Below, piece by piece: positions 16,984 through 25,165 of a stretch of 64,000 bases of DNA. Source of the DNA: VFJJ01 sp031362415 (lineage in GTDB: Bacteria > Actinomycetota > Acidimicrobiia > IMCC26256 > VFJJ01). The notes beneath the pieces are model-generated. The model was not told the DNA's origin and did no database searches. It saw nothing but the letters and a program-made list of their open reading frames with translations. Made by a program: the position numbers and the translations under genes. The stretch is taken from contig JANLSK010000329.1 in NCBI GenBank assembly GCA_031362415.1, positions 1-64,000 of the forward strand, given 5' to 3'. The stretch's first letter is position 1. Each line of letters opens with the position of its first letter.

Positions 16984-18117
16984 ATGACGATCGACGAGCA
17001 ATGGTCCACGAACGAGCAGCCGATGAGTGACGACAGCGACGGCGGGCGCGACGACCGAGGTGGAACCGTGACCGAGCGCGGGCCTGGGCCCGGACCCAGT
17101 GGCCCCCGTGGATCTGGTGGGCCCGGTGGGCCTGAGCTTGATGGCCCGCAGGCGGCCCGGATCCGGCGCGATGTGCTGGGCTGGGGTCAGGACCGCCCGG
17201 AGTTCGAGGCCTCGCTGGCCGAGGAGCTGCGCGTCCATCTCGACGAGTCGCTGGCCCCGATCGTCGAACGACTCGCTCCGGCCGACACGCTCGCCATCTC
17301 GAAGCGCGACCTCGGAATGGTGTTCTCGTGTGAACGCCGGTTCGCGGCTGACCCCCCGTTCGTCGTCTCGCTCGCCAACGTAAGGGGGACCGTGTTCCAT
17401 CGGGCGTTGGAACGCACGATCAACTCGCCCGAACGGATGCCGCCGCTCGAGCGGGCTCGCACTGCGCTCGAATACTGCGCCAGCAGCCCTGATCTGCGAT
17501 GGTGCCAGGAGTTTCTCGGGGCGCTCAGCCCCGACGACCACCACGATCTCGTCCGCGACGTCGGCGGGCTGGTCTCGACGTTCATGAGCGACTGGCCCGT
17601 TCTCTCCACCCGCTGGGATCCCAAGGTCGAGTACCGGCTCCGGGCCCGGCTGGCCGGGGGCCGGGTCACGCTCAACGGCAAGCCCGACCTGGTGGTGGGC
17701 ACGGCCCAGGGCACGGTGGCCCGGGCGTTGATCGTCGACTTCAAGACCGGGTGGGTCCGGGCCGAGCACCGCGAAGACCTGCGCTTCTACGCGCTGTTGG
17801 AGACGCTCGTGCGGGGGGTGCCGCCATTTCGCCTCGTCAGCTACTACCCGGAGTCGGGGGAACCGGTCGTCGAGGACGTCACCGTGGCGTTGCTCGAGTC
17901 GGCAGCACGGCGGGTGGTCGACGGCATCGACCGGATCGAGACGCTGCGGGCCCGCCGGCGGCCTGCCCGTGAGGTCGGCAACGGCCTGTGTCGGTTCTGT
18001 GCCGAGCTCCCGAAGTGTGTCACGGGGACGGCGCACGTGACACACGCTGCGGCAGGCACCGACGATCCGCTCGGCACCAGCGACGATCTCGACGATCTCG
18101 ACGGTCTCGACGGCTGA
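16984..18117 (+). CDS. PD-(D/E)XK nuclease with Cas4/AddB-type Fe-S cysteines (377 aa)
   Basis: RecB-family nuclease domain: His139 in RGTVFHRALE, Asp235 in NGKPDLVVG, Asp252 and Lys254 in IVDFKTG, then the EDLRFYALLE helix. Four cysteines, Cys116 (FSCERRF) before the core and Cys336, Cys339, Cys345 (CRFCAELPKC) after it, match the split 4Fe-4S ligand pattern of Cas4 and AddB. The N-terminal about 55 residues are Gly/Pro/Asp low complexity, so a later start is possible (GTG 17068, frame open). No cas genes or helicase are nearby, so a role in CRISPR adaptation is not supported; a stand-alone DNA repair nuclease is likelier. It follows the selenoprotein by 29 bases. Confidence 0.8.
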   Translation: MTIDEQWSTNEQPMSDDSDGGRDDRGGTVTERGPGPGPSGPRGSGGPGGPELDGPQAARIRRDVLGWGQDRPEFEASLAEELRVHLDESLAPIVERLAPADTLAISKRDLGMVFSCERRFAADPPFVVSLANVRGTVFHRALERTINSPERMPPLERARTALEYCASSPDLRWCQEFLGALSPDDHHDLVRDVGGLVSTFMSDWPVLSTRWDPKVEYRLRARLAGGRVTLNGKPDLVVGTAQGTVARALIVDFKTGWVRAEHREDLRFYALLETLVRGVPPFRLVSYYPESGEPVVEDVTVALLESAARRVVDGIDRIETLRARRRPAREVGNGLCRFCAELPKCVTGTAHVTHAAAGTDDPLGTSDDLDDLDGLDG

Positions 18118-18138
18118 GTTGCCTCGGCCCCTGGGCGC

Positions 18139-19152
18139 TCAGCGCGCCCTCGACAACCAGCGTCGCCGTTGTCGGCTGTGCCGCGCGAGCGCGGAACCCG
18201 CCGTCGAGGCCAATCTCTCTGCCAGATCGGCAGACTCGCTCAGGCCGACGCCGTTGGCAGGGATCGTCGGCGTGCGTTCGCTGGGGCGCGAACGGCGGAC
18301 GATCTCCGTGTCGATGAGAAGCGGGGTCACCGGTTCGCCGCTGATCTGCAGGGCTTCCTGGAAGGCTCGGCCCAGGTCCTCGGCCGTAGACCGATCTTCG
18401 GCAGAACCACGGATCGTGGTCGCCAGGGCATCGATCATCACGTCGGGAACGTCGCAGTCGCCCAGCGTCGACAGCGCCGTCGCCAGCTCGAGCGCTGACT
18501 CCGACGGAGGCGCCCCGGTGAGCAGGGTGAGGACGGTGGCGGCGAGCGAGTAGACGTCGTCAGCCAGCCGGCAGGGCAGCCCGCGGCGGATGTCGGGGCT
18601 CGACCAGGGCCCGGGCTCGCCGGTGGGCATCCCGAACTCGCTCAGCATGGGTTCGCCCGTGTGGCGGCTCATGATCGTCGACGGGGAGACCGCCCGGTGG
18701 AGGATGCCGGCGTGGTGCGCAGTGGCCAGGGCCCCGGCGATCCTGATCCCGATGTCGGCCGCGTCACGCCAGTCGATGGGACCCTGGGCGACATCGAGGG
18801 CGAGTGGACCACCCGTGAGGGGCTCGGTGACGACGTAGGTCGACAGATCGGCGAGCTCGCCGATCGCGGTGACCCTGGAGATGTTGGGATGGCTTCCGAG
18901 CTGGGAGAGCAGCGTCCGTTCCCGTTCCATGCGGGCCAGCGCGTGGGAGCTCGGCAACGCCGTCACCACGGTGATCGTGACCGTCCGGCGCTCAGGAGCG
19001 ACGGTGGCCTTGTAGTACGAGTGGTCGCCGAGCCGGAGCACGAGCTCGACCGACTCGAAGTTCAGGTCCGGGATCGACAGGGGAGCCGAGACGGCCGCCT
19101 CGACGCTGGTTGACTCGTCGCACTGTCGATCGTTCACGGCCCCACCCCGCAT
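18139..19152 (-). CDS. Protein pseudokinase (337 aa)
   Basis: Ser/Thr-kinase fold with the catalytic residues lost. The beta3 position reads VTITVVT with no Lys; the HRD motif is HRAVSPSTI (Ala154 for the catalytic Asp, no Lys or Asn); the DFG motif is SEFG (Glu172 for Asp). Structural landmarks remain: the alphaC-like ERTLLSQLGSHPNI, the helix ALATAHHAGILHR, SSPDIRRG for APE and DDVYSLAATVLTLLTG. It may bind phospho-signalling partners, as the MviN/CwsA-associated pseudokinase of mycobacteria does. No membrane helix is seen. It is convergent with the nuclease gene (21-base gap) and divergent from the giant secreted protein. Confidence 0.8.
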   Translation of the reverse strand: MRGGAVNDRQCDESTSVEAAVSAPLSIPDLNFESVELVLRLGDHSYYKATVAPERRTVTITVVTALPSSHALARMERERTLLSQLGSHPNISRVTAIGELADLSTYVVTEPLTGGPLALDVAQGPIDWRDAADIGIRIAGALATAHHAGILHRAVSPSTIMSRHTGEPMLSEFGMPTGEPGPWSSPDIRRGLPCRLADDVYSLAATVLTLLTGAPPSESALELATALSTLGDCDVPDVMIDALATTIRGSAEDRSTAEDLGRAFQEALQISGEPVTPLLIDTEIVRRSRPSERTPTIPANGVGLSESADLAERLASTAGSALARHSRQRRRWLSRAR

Positions 19153-19413
19153 CGGTCACCCGCACCCGTCGGCGACGAGGCGTGTCGGTCTCCCGACGCG
19201 TACATCGGCGCCTCAACCTGGGGCTTGAACCGCGAAGCCATCGCCTGGCTCGATGGGGATAACCCTCAACCTCGACCAGAGGTCGAGAGTTGCTCGGGGA
19301 TGGGTGCGTTTCGGGCCCGAACGCCGTCGCGTGGGCTCAAGTGCGGGCGTCGAACATCCGATCACTCCTCGTGGTTGCCTGTCGGTGAGCAGTGGCGTAC
19401 GAGGAGCCCGGGA
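19153..19413. other. Divergent intergenic region
   Basis: 261 bp between the pseudokinase start and the giant secreted protein start. The plus-strand frame is open through most of it, but it encodes nothing signal-like, and the Shine-Dalgarno at 19401 points to the later start. No clear operator or promoter could be assigned. Confidence 0.4.
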
Positions 19414-22400
19414 ATGCCCGTTCGGGGAAGACGCTGGACCACCAGGTTCGTGGCGCTGTACGCCGCGATCGCCCTTGCCGCAGCCGCAGCACTGGTCGTC
19501 GCCTCGGGCACTGCTCAGGCGGCCACAGCCACATGGAACGGGGCCGACGTCGACGACAGCCTCTGGACGAGCGGTGACAACTGGGGCGGCGCCGCCCCGT
19601 CGGCCGGCGACGACCTCGTGTTCGGCGGCTCCAGCCGGCTGACGCCGGTCAACGACTTCGCCGCCGGCTTCGACGTGGCCAGCATCACCTTCGCGGCTGC
19701 GGCCGGGGCCTTCTCCCTCGCCGGAAACACCGTCGACCTGGCTGCGGGTGGATCGATCACCAACGCTTCGGGCGTGGGTCAGGCGATCGACCTGGGGCTC
19801 AACCTCGATGGCACGGCGACCGTCGCCACCGGGACCTCGACGATCACCGTCAACGGATCGATCGCCGACGGGGCCGGCACCGGAACGCTCACCAAGACCG
19901 GGGCCGGGACGCTCGCGCTGAACGCAACGAACACCGCCACCGGGGCCACGACGGTTTCGGCCGGGTCGCTGGCGTCGGACGCTGGGGCCGCCGTTGGCGG
20001 CCCGCTGTCGGTGGCGAACACGGCGACGCTTCGACCGGGCGGAACCGGTACGGCGGGCACCTTCTCGACCGGGGCGGCCACGATCGCGGCGGGCGGCACG
20101 CTCGCTGCCGATGTCACCGGGACGGGTGCGGCCGACCAGCTCGACGTGACCGGTTCGGTCACGGTCACGGGTTCGACGCTCTCGGTCAACTCGGTCACCG
20201 CTCCCGGCCCCGGGAACTCGGTGACCATCGTGGCCAACGACGGCGTCGACGCCGTCGTCGGCACGTTCACCGGCCTCGCCGAAGGCGCCGTCCTCGCCGC
20301 AGGCACCGAGCGATACCGCGTCTCCTACGTCGGCGGCACCGGCAACGACATCGCCCTGACCCAGGTCACGGTTCCGGGAGCGCCAACAGGGGCGACGGCC
20401 ACGGCCGGCAACACCTGGGCTTCGGTGGCCTTCACCGCGCCGGCATCCGATGGCGGGGCCCCGATCATGAGCTACACCGTCACCGCTTCGCCCGGCGGGA
20501 CCACGGCGACCGGGGCCTCGTCGCCGATCGTGGTCGCTGGTCTGACGAACGGCACGCCGTACACCTTCGTGGTCCAGGCCACGAACGGCGCCGGCGACTC
20601 GGCCGCGTCGTCCGCGTCGAGCGCGGTCACCCCCAACCCGTCGTCGACGACATGGGACGGCCTCGGCGCCGACAACGACCTCACGACCGGCGCCAACTGG
20701 GTGTCGAACCAGCCGCTGCTGGCCGGCGACAGCCCGATCTTCGCCGGCTCGACCCGCCTGGGCCCCAACAACCCGGCGACGCTCGTCGTGGGGCCGATCA
20801 CCTTCGCCGCCGGCGCCAGCGGATTCACGGTGGGAGGCTCCCGGCTCGACCTGGGCAGCGGAACCATCACCAACGCCTCGTCCAACACCCAGACGATCAG
20901 CGCGCCCCTCGGTCTCAACGGCACCGCGACCGTCGCCACGGGCACGTCGAATGTGACGCTCAGTGGCATCGTGAGCGACCAGGGCGGGACGGGTGCCCTG
21001 ACCAAGACCGGGGCCGGGACGCTCACCCTCAACGCCGTAAACACGTACTCGGGCGCCACCACGGTCTCGGCCGGGTCGCTGGCCTCGGACGCTGCGGCGA
21101 CAGTTCCCGGGACGATCTCGGTGGCGAACGGCGCGACGGTGCGTCCCGGCGGAACCGGCACCGCGGGCACGCTCTCGACCGGGGCGCTCACCATTGCATC
21201 CGGCGCTACGTATGCCGCCGACGTGACGGGTGCCGGCGCGGCCGATCAACTCAGTGTGACGGGCACGGTCACCGTCACGAACGCCACGCTGGCGGTGAAC
21301 TCCGTGAGCGCCCCCGGGGCGGGGACCTCGGTGACGATCGTGGCCAATGACGGGACCAGCGATGCCGTCGTGGGCACGTTCTCCGGGCTTGCCGAGGGCG
21401 CCAACATCACGGCGGGCACGGAGATCTACCGCATCTCCTACGTGGGTGGCGACGGCAACGACATCACCCTGCTGCAGGCCGGTGTTCCCGGAGCGCCCAC
21501 GATCGGGACGGCCACGGCCGGCAACACCTGGGCCTCGGTGGCGTTCACCGCGCCGGCATCCGACGGGGGAGCGACGATCAGCTCCTACACGGTCACCGCG
21601 TCGCCCGGTGGCGCGTCGGCTGGCGGCTCGGTGTCGCCGATCGTCGTGGCCGGTCTCACCAACGGGGTCTCGTACACCTTCACGGTCACGGCCACCAACG
21701 CCGTGGGCACCTCGGCGGCGTCGGCGGCTTCGAACGCGGTCGCGCCCAACCCCTCGGGCACCACATGGGACGGCGGCGGCGCCGACAACCTCCTCACGAC
21801 GGCAGCCAACTGGGTCTCGAACCAGTCGCTGCTCGCCGGAGACACGCCCACGTTCGCGGGCTCCACTCGCCCGCTCCCGAGCAACCCCACGCTCGACCGC
21901 GCCATGGCCGGCGTCACCTTTGCCACCGGAGCCAGCGCGTTCACCCTCGGCGGGTCACGGATCGTGCTGGCCGCAGGCTCGTCGATCATCGACAGCGCGG
22001 CGTCGGTCACCCAGACCATCTCGACACCCGTGCGGCTCAACGGCGCCACCACCACCAACGTCGTGAGCACCGGGGTGCTCGAGCTCTCTGGTCTCGTCGA
22101 CGACGGGACGGGGACCGGCTCGATGGTGAAGTCGGGGGCGGGCACGCTCGTGCTCTCGGGCACCACCAACACGTTCTCGGGCGGGGTGACGGTTCAAGAC
22201 GGCAACTTCGAGACCGGCGCCTCGGGCAACGTGGGTGCGCTCACGGTGCAGGCATCCGGATCGTTCGACCCCGCCAGTACCGGCACCGGTGACATCGACA
22301 CCGGCGCGCTGTCGATCGCGGCGACGGGCGTCCTGTACATGGACATCCTCGGGGGCACCCCCGGGACGGGCCACGACCGCGTGGATGTGACGGGAACCGT

Positions 22401-24186
22401 CAACATCTCCGGCGCCGTGCTGTCGCTGGGCAACGTTGTCGCCGGTACCCCGGGCGTGACGACCTACACCATCATCCGAAACGACGGCGCCGACGCCGTG
22501 AACGGGACCTACGCCGGCCTGGCCGAGGGCGCCCACGTGACCGAAGGCTCGGCCCACTGGACGATCAGCTACACGGGTGGCGACGGCAACGACGTGGTGC
22601 TCACCGCCGTGGGCGCGCCCGCTCCACCGACCGGCGTGTCGGCCGTCTCCGGCAACGCCTCGGCGACCGTCTCGTTCACGCCAGGCGCCAGCAACGGCGT
22701 GGCGATCACCGGCTACGTGGTGACGGCAACGCCGGGCGGCGCCACAGGATCGGGATCGTCCTCGCCCGTCGCCGTCGCCGGCCTGGCCAACGGCACGACC
22801 TACACGTTCACCGTGACCGCGACGAACGCCGCTGGAACCGGGGCCTCGTCGTCGCCGTCGGCAGGTGTGGTCCCGTCGACGGTTCCCGACGCCCCCACGA
22901 TCACCAGCGCAGCCCCCGGGGTGGCGAGCGCGAGCGTCAGCTTCACCGCCGGGTCCGACAACGGCGCCGCGATCACGGGCTACACGGTGACGGCCTCACC
23001 GGGTGGGACCACAGCTTCGGGCTCGGGCTCACCCCTCACCATCAACGGGCTCACCAACGGCACCACCTACACGTTCACCGTCACGGCCACGAACCTGCGT
23101 GGGACCTCGGCGGCCTCGGCGCCATCGGGGCCGACCACCCCGTCGGCGTCGATCACGGCCCCTGGGGTTCCCGAGGCGTTGGCCGCGACGACGTCGAGCG
23201 GACAGGTTCGCCTCACATGGTCGGCGCCGGCATCAGACGGCGGGAGCACCATCCAGGGATACCGGATCCACGTGCTGCCCAACAATTCAACGGTCACGGT
23301 GACCAACGGGACGGCCGCTCGCTTCCTGGGCCTCACCAACGGCAGCCAGTACACGTTCACGGTTCGGGCGTTCAACATCGTCGGCGACGGAGCAGCGACG
23401 GGATCGTTGAACGTGACCCCCAACGGTGTCGGAACCGGGTACTGGATGCTCGAGAGCAATGGCGCGGTCCATGCCTTCGGTTCCGCAACCGACCTGGGCA
23501 ACGTACGATCGGGCCTGGGCCTGGCGAGCGCCGTCGACCTCGAGCCCATCCCCAACGGGCGGGGTTACTGGATCGTCGACAGCATCGGTCGGGTGAGCGC
23601 CTTCGGCGAGGCCACGGCGTTCGGCAGCGCCGACCGTGGGCCCTTCGTCTCGGGGGAACGGGTCACCAGCATCTCGTCGAGCCGGACGGGCGCCGGTTAC
23701 TGGCTGTTCACGACCCGGGGCCGAGTCCAGGCCTTCGGCGACGCTACGCCGTACGGCGACGTCTCCTCGTTGACCCTGAACGGCCCGGTGCTCGGCTCGA
23801 TCCCCACAGCGTCGGGGAACGGCTACTACATGGTCGGCTCCGACGGCGGGATCTTCGCCTTCGGTGATGCCGTCTTCGTCGGATCGATGGGTGGCGTCAC
23901 GCTCAACAGCCCCGTGCAGGGCCTCGTCCCCGACCGGGACGGACGGGGGTACTGGCTGGTCGCATCCGACGGTGGGATCTTCGCCTTCGATGCCACGTTC
24001 CGGGGCTCGATGGGAGCTGTCAGGTTGAACCGACCCGTCGTGGGCATGGTGCGCTTCGGGAACGGCTACCTGATGGTGGGCGCCGATGGCGGGATCTTCA
24101 ACTTCTCCGACAGCCAGTTCTTCGGCTCGCTAGGTGCGAACCCCCCGGCGAACCCCGTGGCGTCGGTGGCGGTTCTCGAGAGCTGA
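19414..24186 (+). CDS. Giant secreted PATR/Fn3 protein with C-terminal GYWLVASDGG repeat module (1590 aa)
   Basis: A signal peptide ends near TAQA (residue 36). Three large units follow, each starting with a Trp-containing strand (TWNGADVDD, TWDGLGADND, TWDGGGADNL) and containing autotransporter-associated beta repeats (LTKTGAGTLTLNAVNTYSGA, then TTVSAGSLASD). Units 1, 2 and 3 span about residues 37-318, 411-688 and 783-1067. Five Fn3 domains follow at about 319-410, 690-780, 1068-1157, 1158-1248 and 1249-1342. The rest is a propeller-like array of six or seven GYW...GxxxAFGDA repeats. ATG 19414 has GAGGAG seven bases upstream. No sortase motif or C-terminal anchor is visible. Probably a surface or matrix adhesin. 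Confidence 0.85.
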   Translation: MPVRGRRWTTRFVALYAAIALAAAAALVVASGTAQAATATWNGADVDDSLWTSGDNWGGAAPSAGDDLVFGGSSRLTPVNDFAAGFDVASITFAAAAGAFSLAGNTVDLAAGGSITNASGVGQAIDLGLNLDGTATVATGTSTITVNGSIADGAGTGTLTKTGAGTLALNATNTATGATTVSAGSLASDAGAAVGGPLSVANTATLRPGGTGTAGTFSTGAATIAAGGTLAADVTGTGAADQLDVTGSVTVTGSTLSVNSVTAPGPGNSVTIVANDGVDAVVGTFTGLAEGAVLAAGTERYRVSYVGGTGNDIALTQVTVPGAPTGATATAGNTWASVAFTAPASDGGAPIMSYTVTASPGGTTATGASSPIVVAGLTNGTPYTFVVQATNGAGDSAASSASSAVTPNPSSTTWDGLGADNDLTTGANWVSNQPLLAGDSPIFAGSTRLGPNNPATLVVGPITFAAGASGFTVGGSRLDLGSGTITNASSNTQTISAPLGLNGTATVATGTSNVTLSGIVSDQGGTGALTKTGAGTLTLNAVNTYSGATTVSAGSLASDAAATVPGTISVANGATVRPGGTGTAGTLSTGALTIASGATYAADVTGAGAADQLSVTGTVTVTNATLAVNSVSAPGAGTSVTIVANDGTSDAVVGTFSGLAEGANITAGTEIYRISYVGGDGNDITLLQAGVPGAPTIGTATAGNTWASVAFTAPASDGGATISSYTVTASPGGASAGGSVSPIVVAGLTNGVSYTFTVTATNAVGTSAASAASNAVAPNPSGTTWDGGGADNLLTTAANWVSNQSLLAGDTPTFAGSTRPLPSNPTLDRAMAGVTFATGASAFTLGGSRIVLAAGSSIIDSAASVTQTISTPVRLNGATTTNVVSTGVLELSGLVDDGTGTGSMVKSGAGTLVLSGTTNTFSGGVTVQDGNFETGASGNVGALTVQASGSFDPASTGTGDIDTGALSIAATGVLYMDILGGTPGTGHDRVDVTGTVNISGAVLSLGNVVAGTPGVTTYTIIRNDGADAVNGTYAGLAEGAHVTEGSAHWTISYTGGDGNDVVLTAVGAPAPPTGVSAVSGNASATVSFTPGASNGVAITGYVVTATPGGATGSGSSSPVAVAGLANGTTYTFTVTATNAAGTGASSSPSAGVVPSTVPDAPTITSAAPGVASASVSFTAGSDNGAAITGYTVTASPGGTTASGSGSPLTINGLTNGTTYTFTVTATNLRGTSAASAPSGPTTPSASITAPGVPEALAATTSSGQVRLTWSAPASDGGSTIQGYRIHVLPNNSTVTVTNGTAARFLGLTNGSQYTFTVRAFNIVGDGAATGSLNVTPNGVGTGYWMLESNGAVHAFGSATDLGNVRSGLGLASAVDLEPIPNGRGYWIVDSIGRVSAFGEATAFGSADRGPFVSGERVTSISSSRTGAGYWLFTTRGRVQAFGDATPYGDVSSLTLNGPVLGSIPTASGNGYYMVGSDGGIFAFGDAVFVGSMGGVTLNSPVQGLVPDRDGRGYWLVASDGGIFAFDATFRGSMGAVRLNRPVVGMVRFGNGYLMVGADGGIFNFSDSQFFGSLGANPPANPVASVAVLES
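19549..22600 (+). repeat. Three long internal repeats encoding the PATR units
   Basis: The three units of the giant protein are recognisable at DNA level, for example the stretch encoding TKTGAGTL near 19893, 21001 and (degenerate, VKSGAGTL) 22126, and the Fn3 start encoding ATAGNTWASVAFTAPASDGG near 20398 and 21508. Units 1 and 2 are more similar to each other than to unit 3. Confidence 0.75.
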
Positions 24187-24224
24187 TTCACCTCCGGGTA
24201 GATCGGGGGTGGCGAATCCGGCAG

Positions 24225-25025
24225 ATGCTCGGGGCGGCTGTCAAGGGATTCGCGAGCCTGGTCGATCCTGACCAGATGAGCTTCCGGTTGGCTGATGTGG
24301 TCAGCACAGGGGGTCCGCTGCGGCGGTCCCGACACTCGGTCCGCGTCAGGGCCGTGCGCCTGCTGGTCGTGGGGACGGTGGCGATGACGGCTGCGGTGTC
24401 GTGGGCCACGTCAGCGGCGCACGCTGAGAGCTGTTTCGACCTCGACTTCAACGTGGTGCCCTGCGACCCGTTCGATCCCCCGGCTCCTTCACCGCCCAGC
24501 CCGCCTGCGCCCGCGCCGCCGGCTCCCGCACCGCCGGCCCCTGCCCCGCCGCCCCCGCCCAGTCCGGTCACGCGCCCGCCCGCCACCCCGCCGCCGCCCC
24601 CGAGTCCCGGGGCTCCTCCCGCCACCTTCGTCGACCCCGGAGCCACGGGCCCCACGGCTCCGACGGCCCCGATCGCGGTGATCACGGAGGTCACGACCCC
24701 GGTGACGGCGGCGGTGTCCACGACGGCTCCGGCGACGACCTCGGCATCCGATGCCGCGCTCGTGGCAACGCCGACAACGGACGCCGCGCCGGCCGATCAG
24801 ACATCGCGGGCGAGCCGTGCGGCTGCCGACGATTCGGCCCCGGCATCCGATGACGACGAGACGCAGAACGCATCGGGGGGTCGGCCGATCGCCGCGATCC
24901 CGGCCTCGTCGACGGCCGACCATCCGGGGCAAGCTCGGACCCTGCTCCTCGTTGTCGGCCTGTTCCTCAGCGGGGGCATCGCCGCCGAGGTCGCGTTCAA
25001 CGTCCGCGAGCGCCGCTTCCGCTGA
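24225..25025 (+). CDS. Proline-rich secreted protein with C-terminal membrane anchor (up to 266 aa)
   Basis: A signal peptide (LLVVGTVAMTAAVSWATSAAHA) precedes a short Cys-containing head (ESCFDLDFNVVPCDPFDP), then a Pro/Ala tract of about 45 residues, an Ala/Thr/Asp-rich stalk, and a C-terminal helix (ARTLLLVVGLFLSGGIAAEV) ending in basic NVRERRFR. The design is a wall-spanning stalk held by its C-terminus. There is no LPXTG motif, so sortase anchoring is not supported. The start is uncertain: ATG 24225 or ATG 24276. It follows the giant surface protein by 38 bases and may be co-expressed. Confidence 0.65.
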   Translation: MLGAAVKGFASLVDPDQMSFRLADVVSTGGPLRRSRHSVRVRAVRLLVVGTVAMTAAVSWATSAAHAESCFDLDFNVVPCDPFDPPAPSPPSPPAPAPPAPAPPAPAPPPPPSPVTRPPATPPPPPSPGAPPATFVDPGATGPTAPTAPIAVITEVTTPVTAAVSTTAPATTSASDAALVATPTTDAAPADQTSRASRAAADDSAPASDDDETQNASGGRPIAAIPASSTADHPGQARTLLLVVGLFLSGGIAAEVAFNVRERRFR

Positions 25026-25165
25026 GCTCGCTGGCGCCCGTCGACACCGTCCATCCCGCCAGGTGCGCCTCAACATCCGAGCAATGTTCACAACGACGTC
25101 ACATGCCGTGTCCTACTGAACAATGCTCGAGATCGGGGGCCTCAACCCGCCGGTCGGTGCAACGG

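Noticed and set aside
16984..18117. Cas4 of a CRISPR-Cas system
   Set aside because: No CRISPR repeats or cas genes in the window; only the Fe-S nuclease architecture is shared.
19213..21249. 678-codon minus-strand ORF opposite the giant protein
   Set aside because: Arg/Gly-rich sequence typical of antisense frames in GC-rich DNA; no domain or start signals.
24950..25025. Sortase-anchored C-terminus on the proline-rich protein
   Set aside because: There is a hydrophobic helix and basic tail but no LPXTG-like motif before it.
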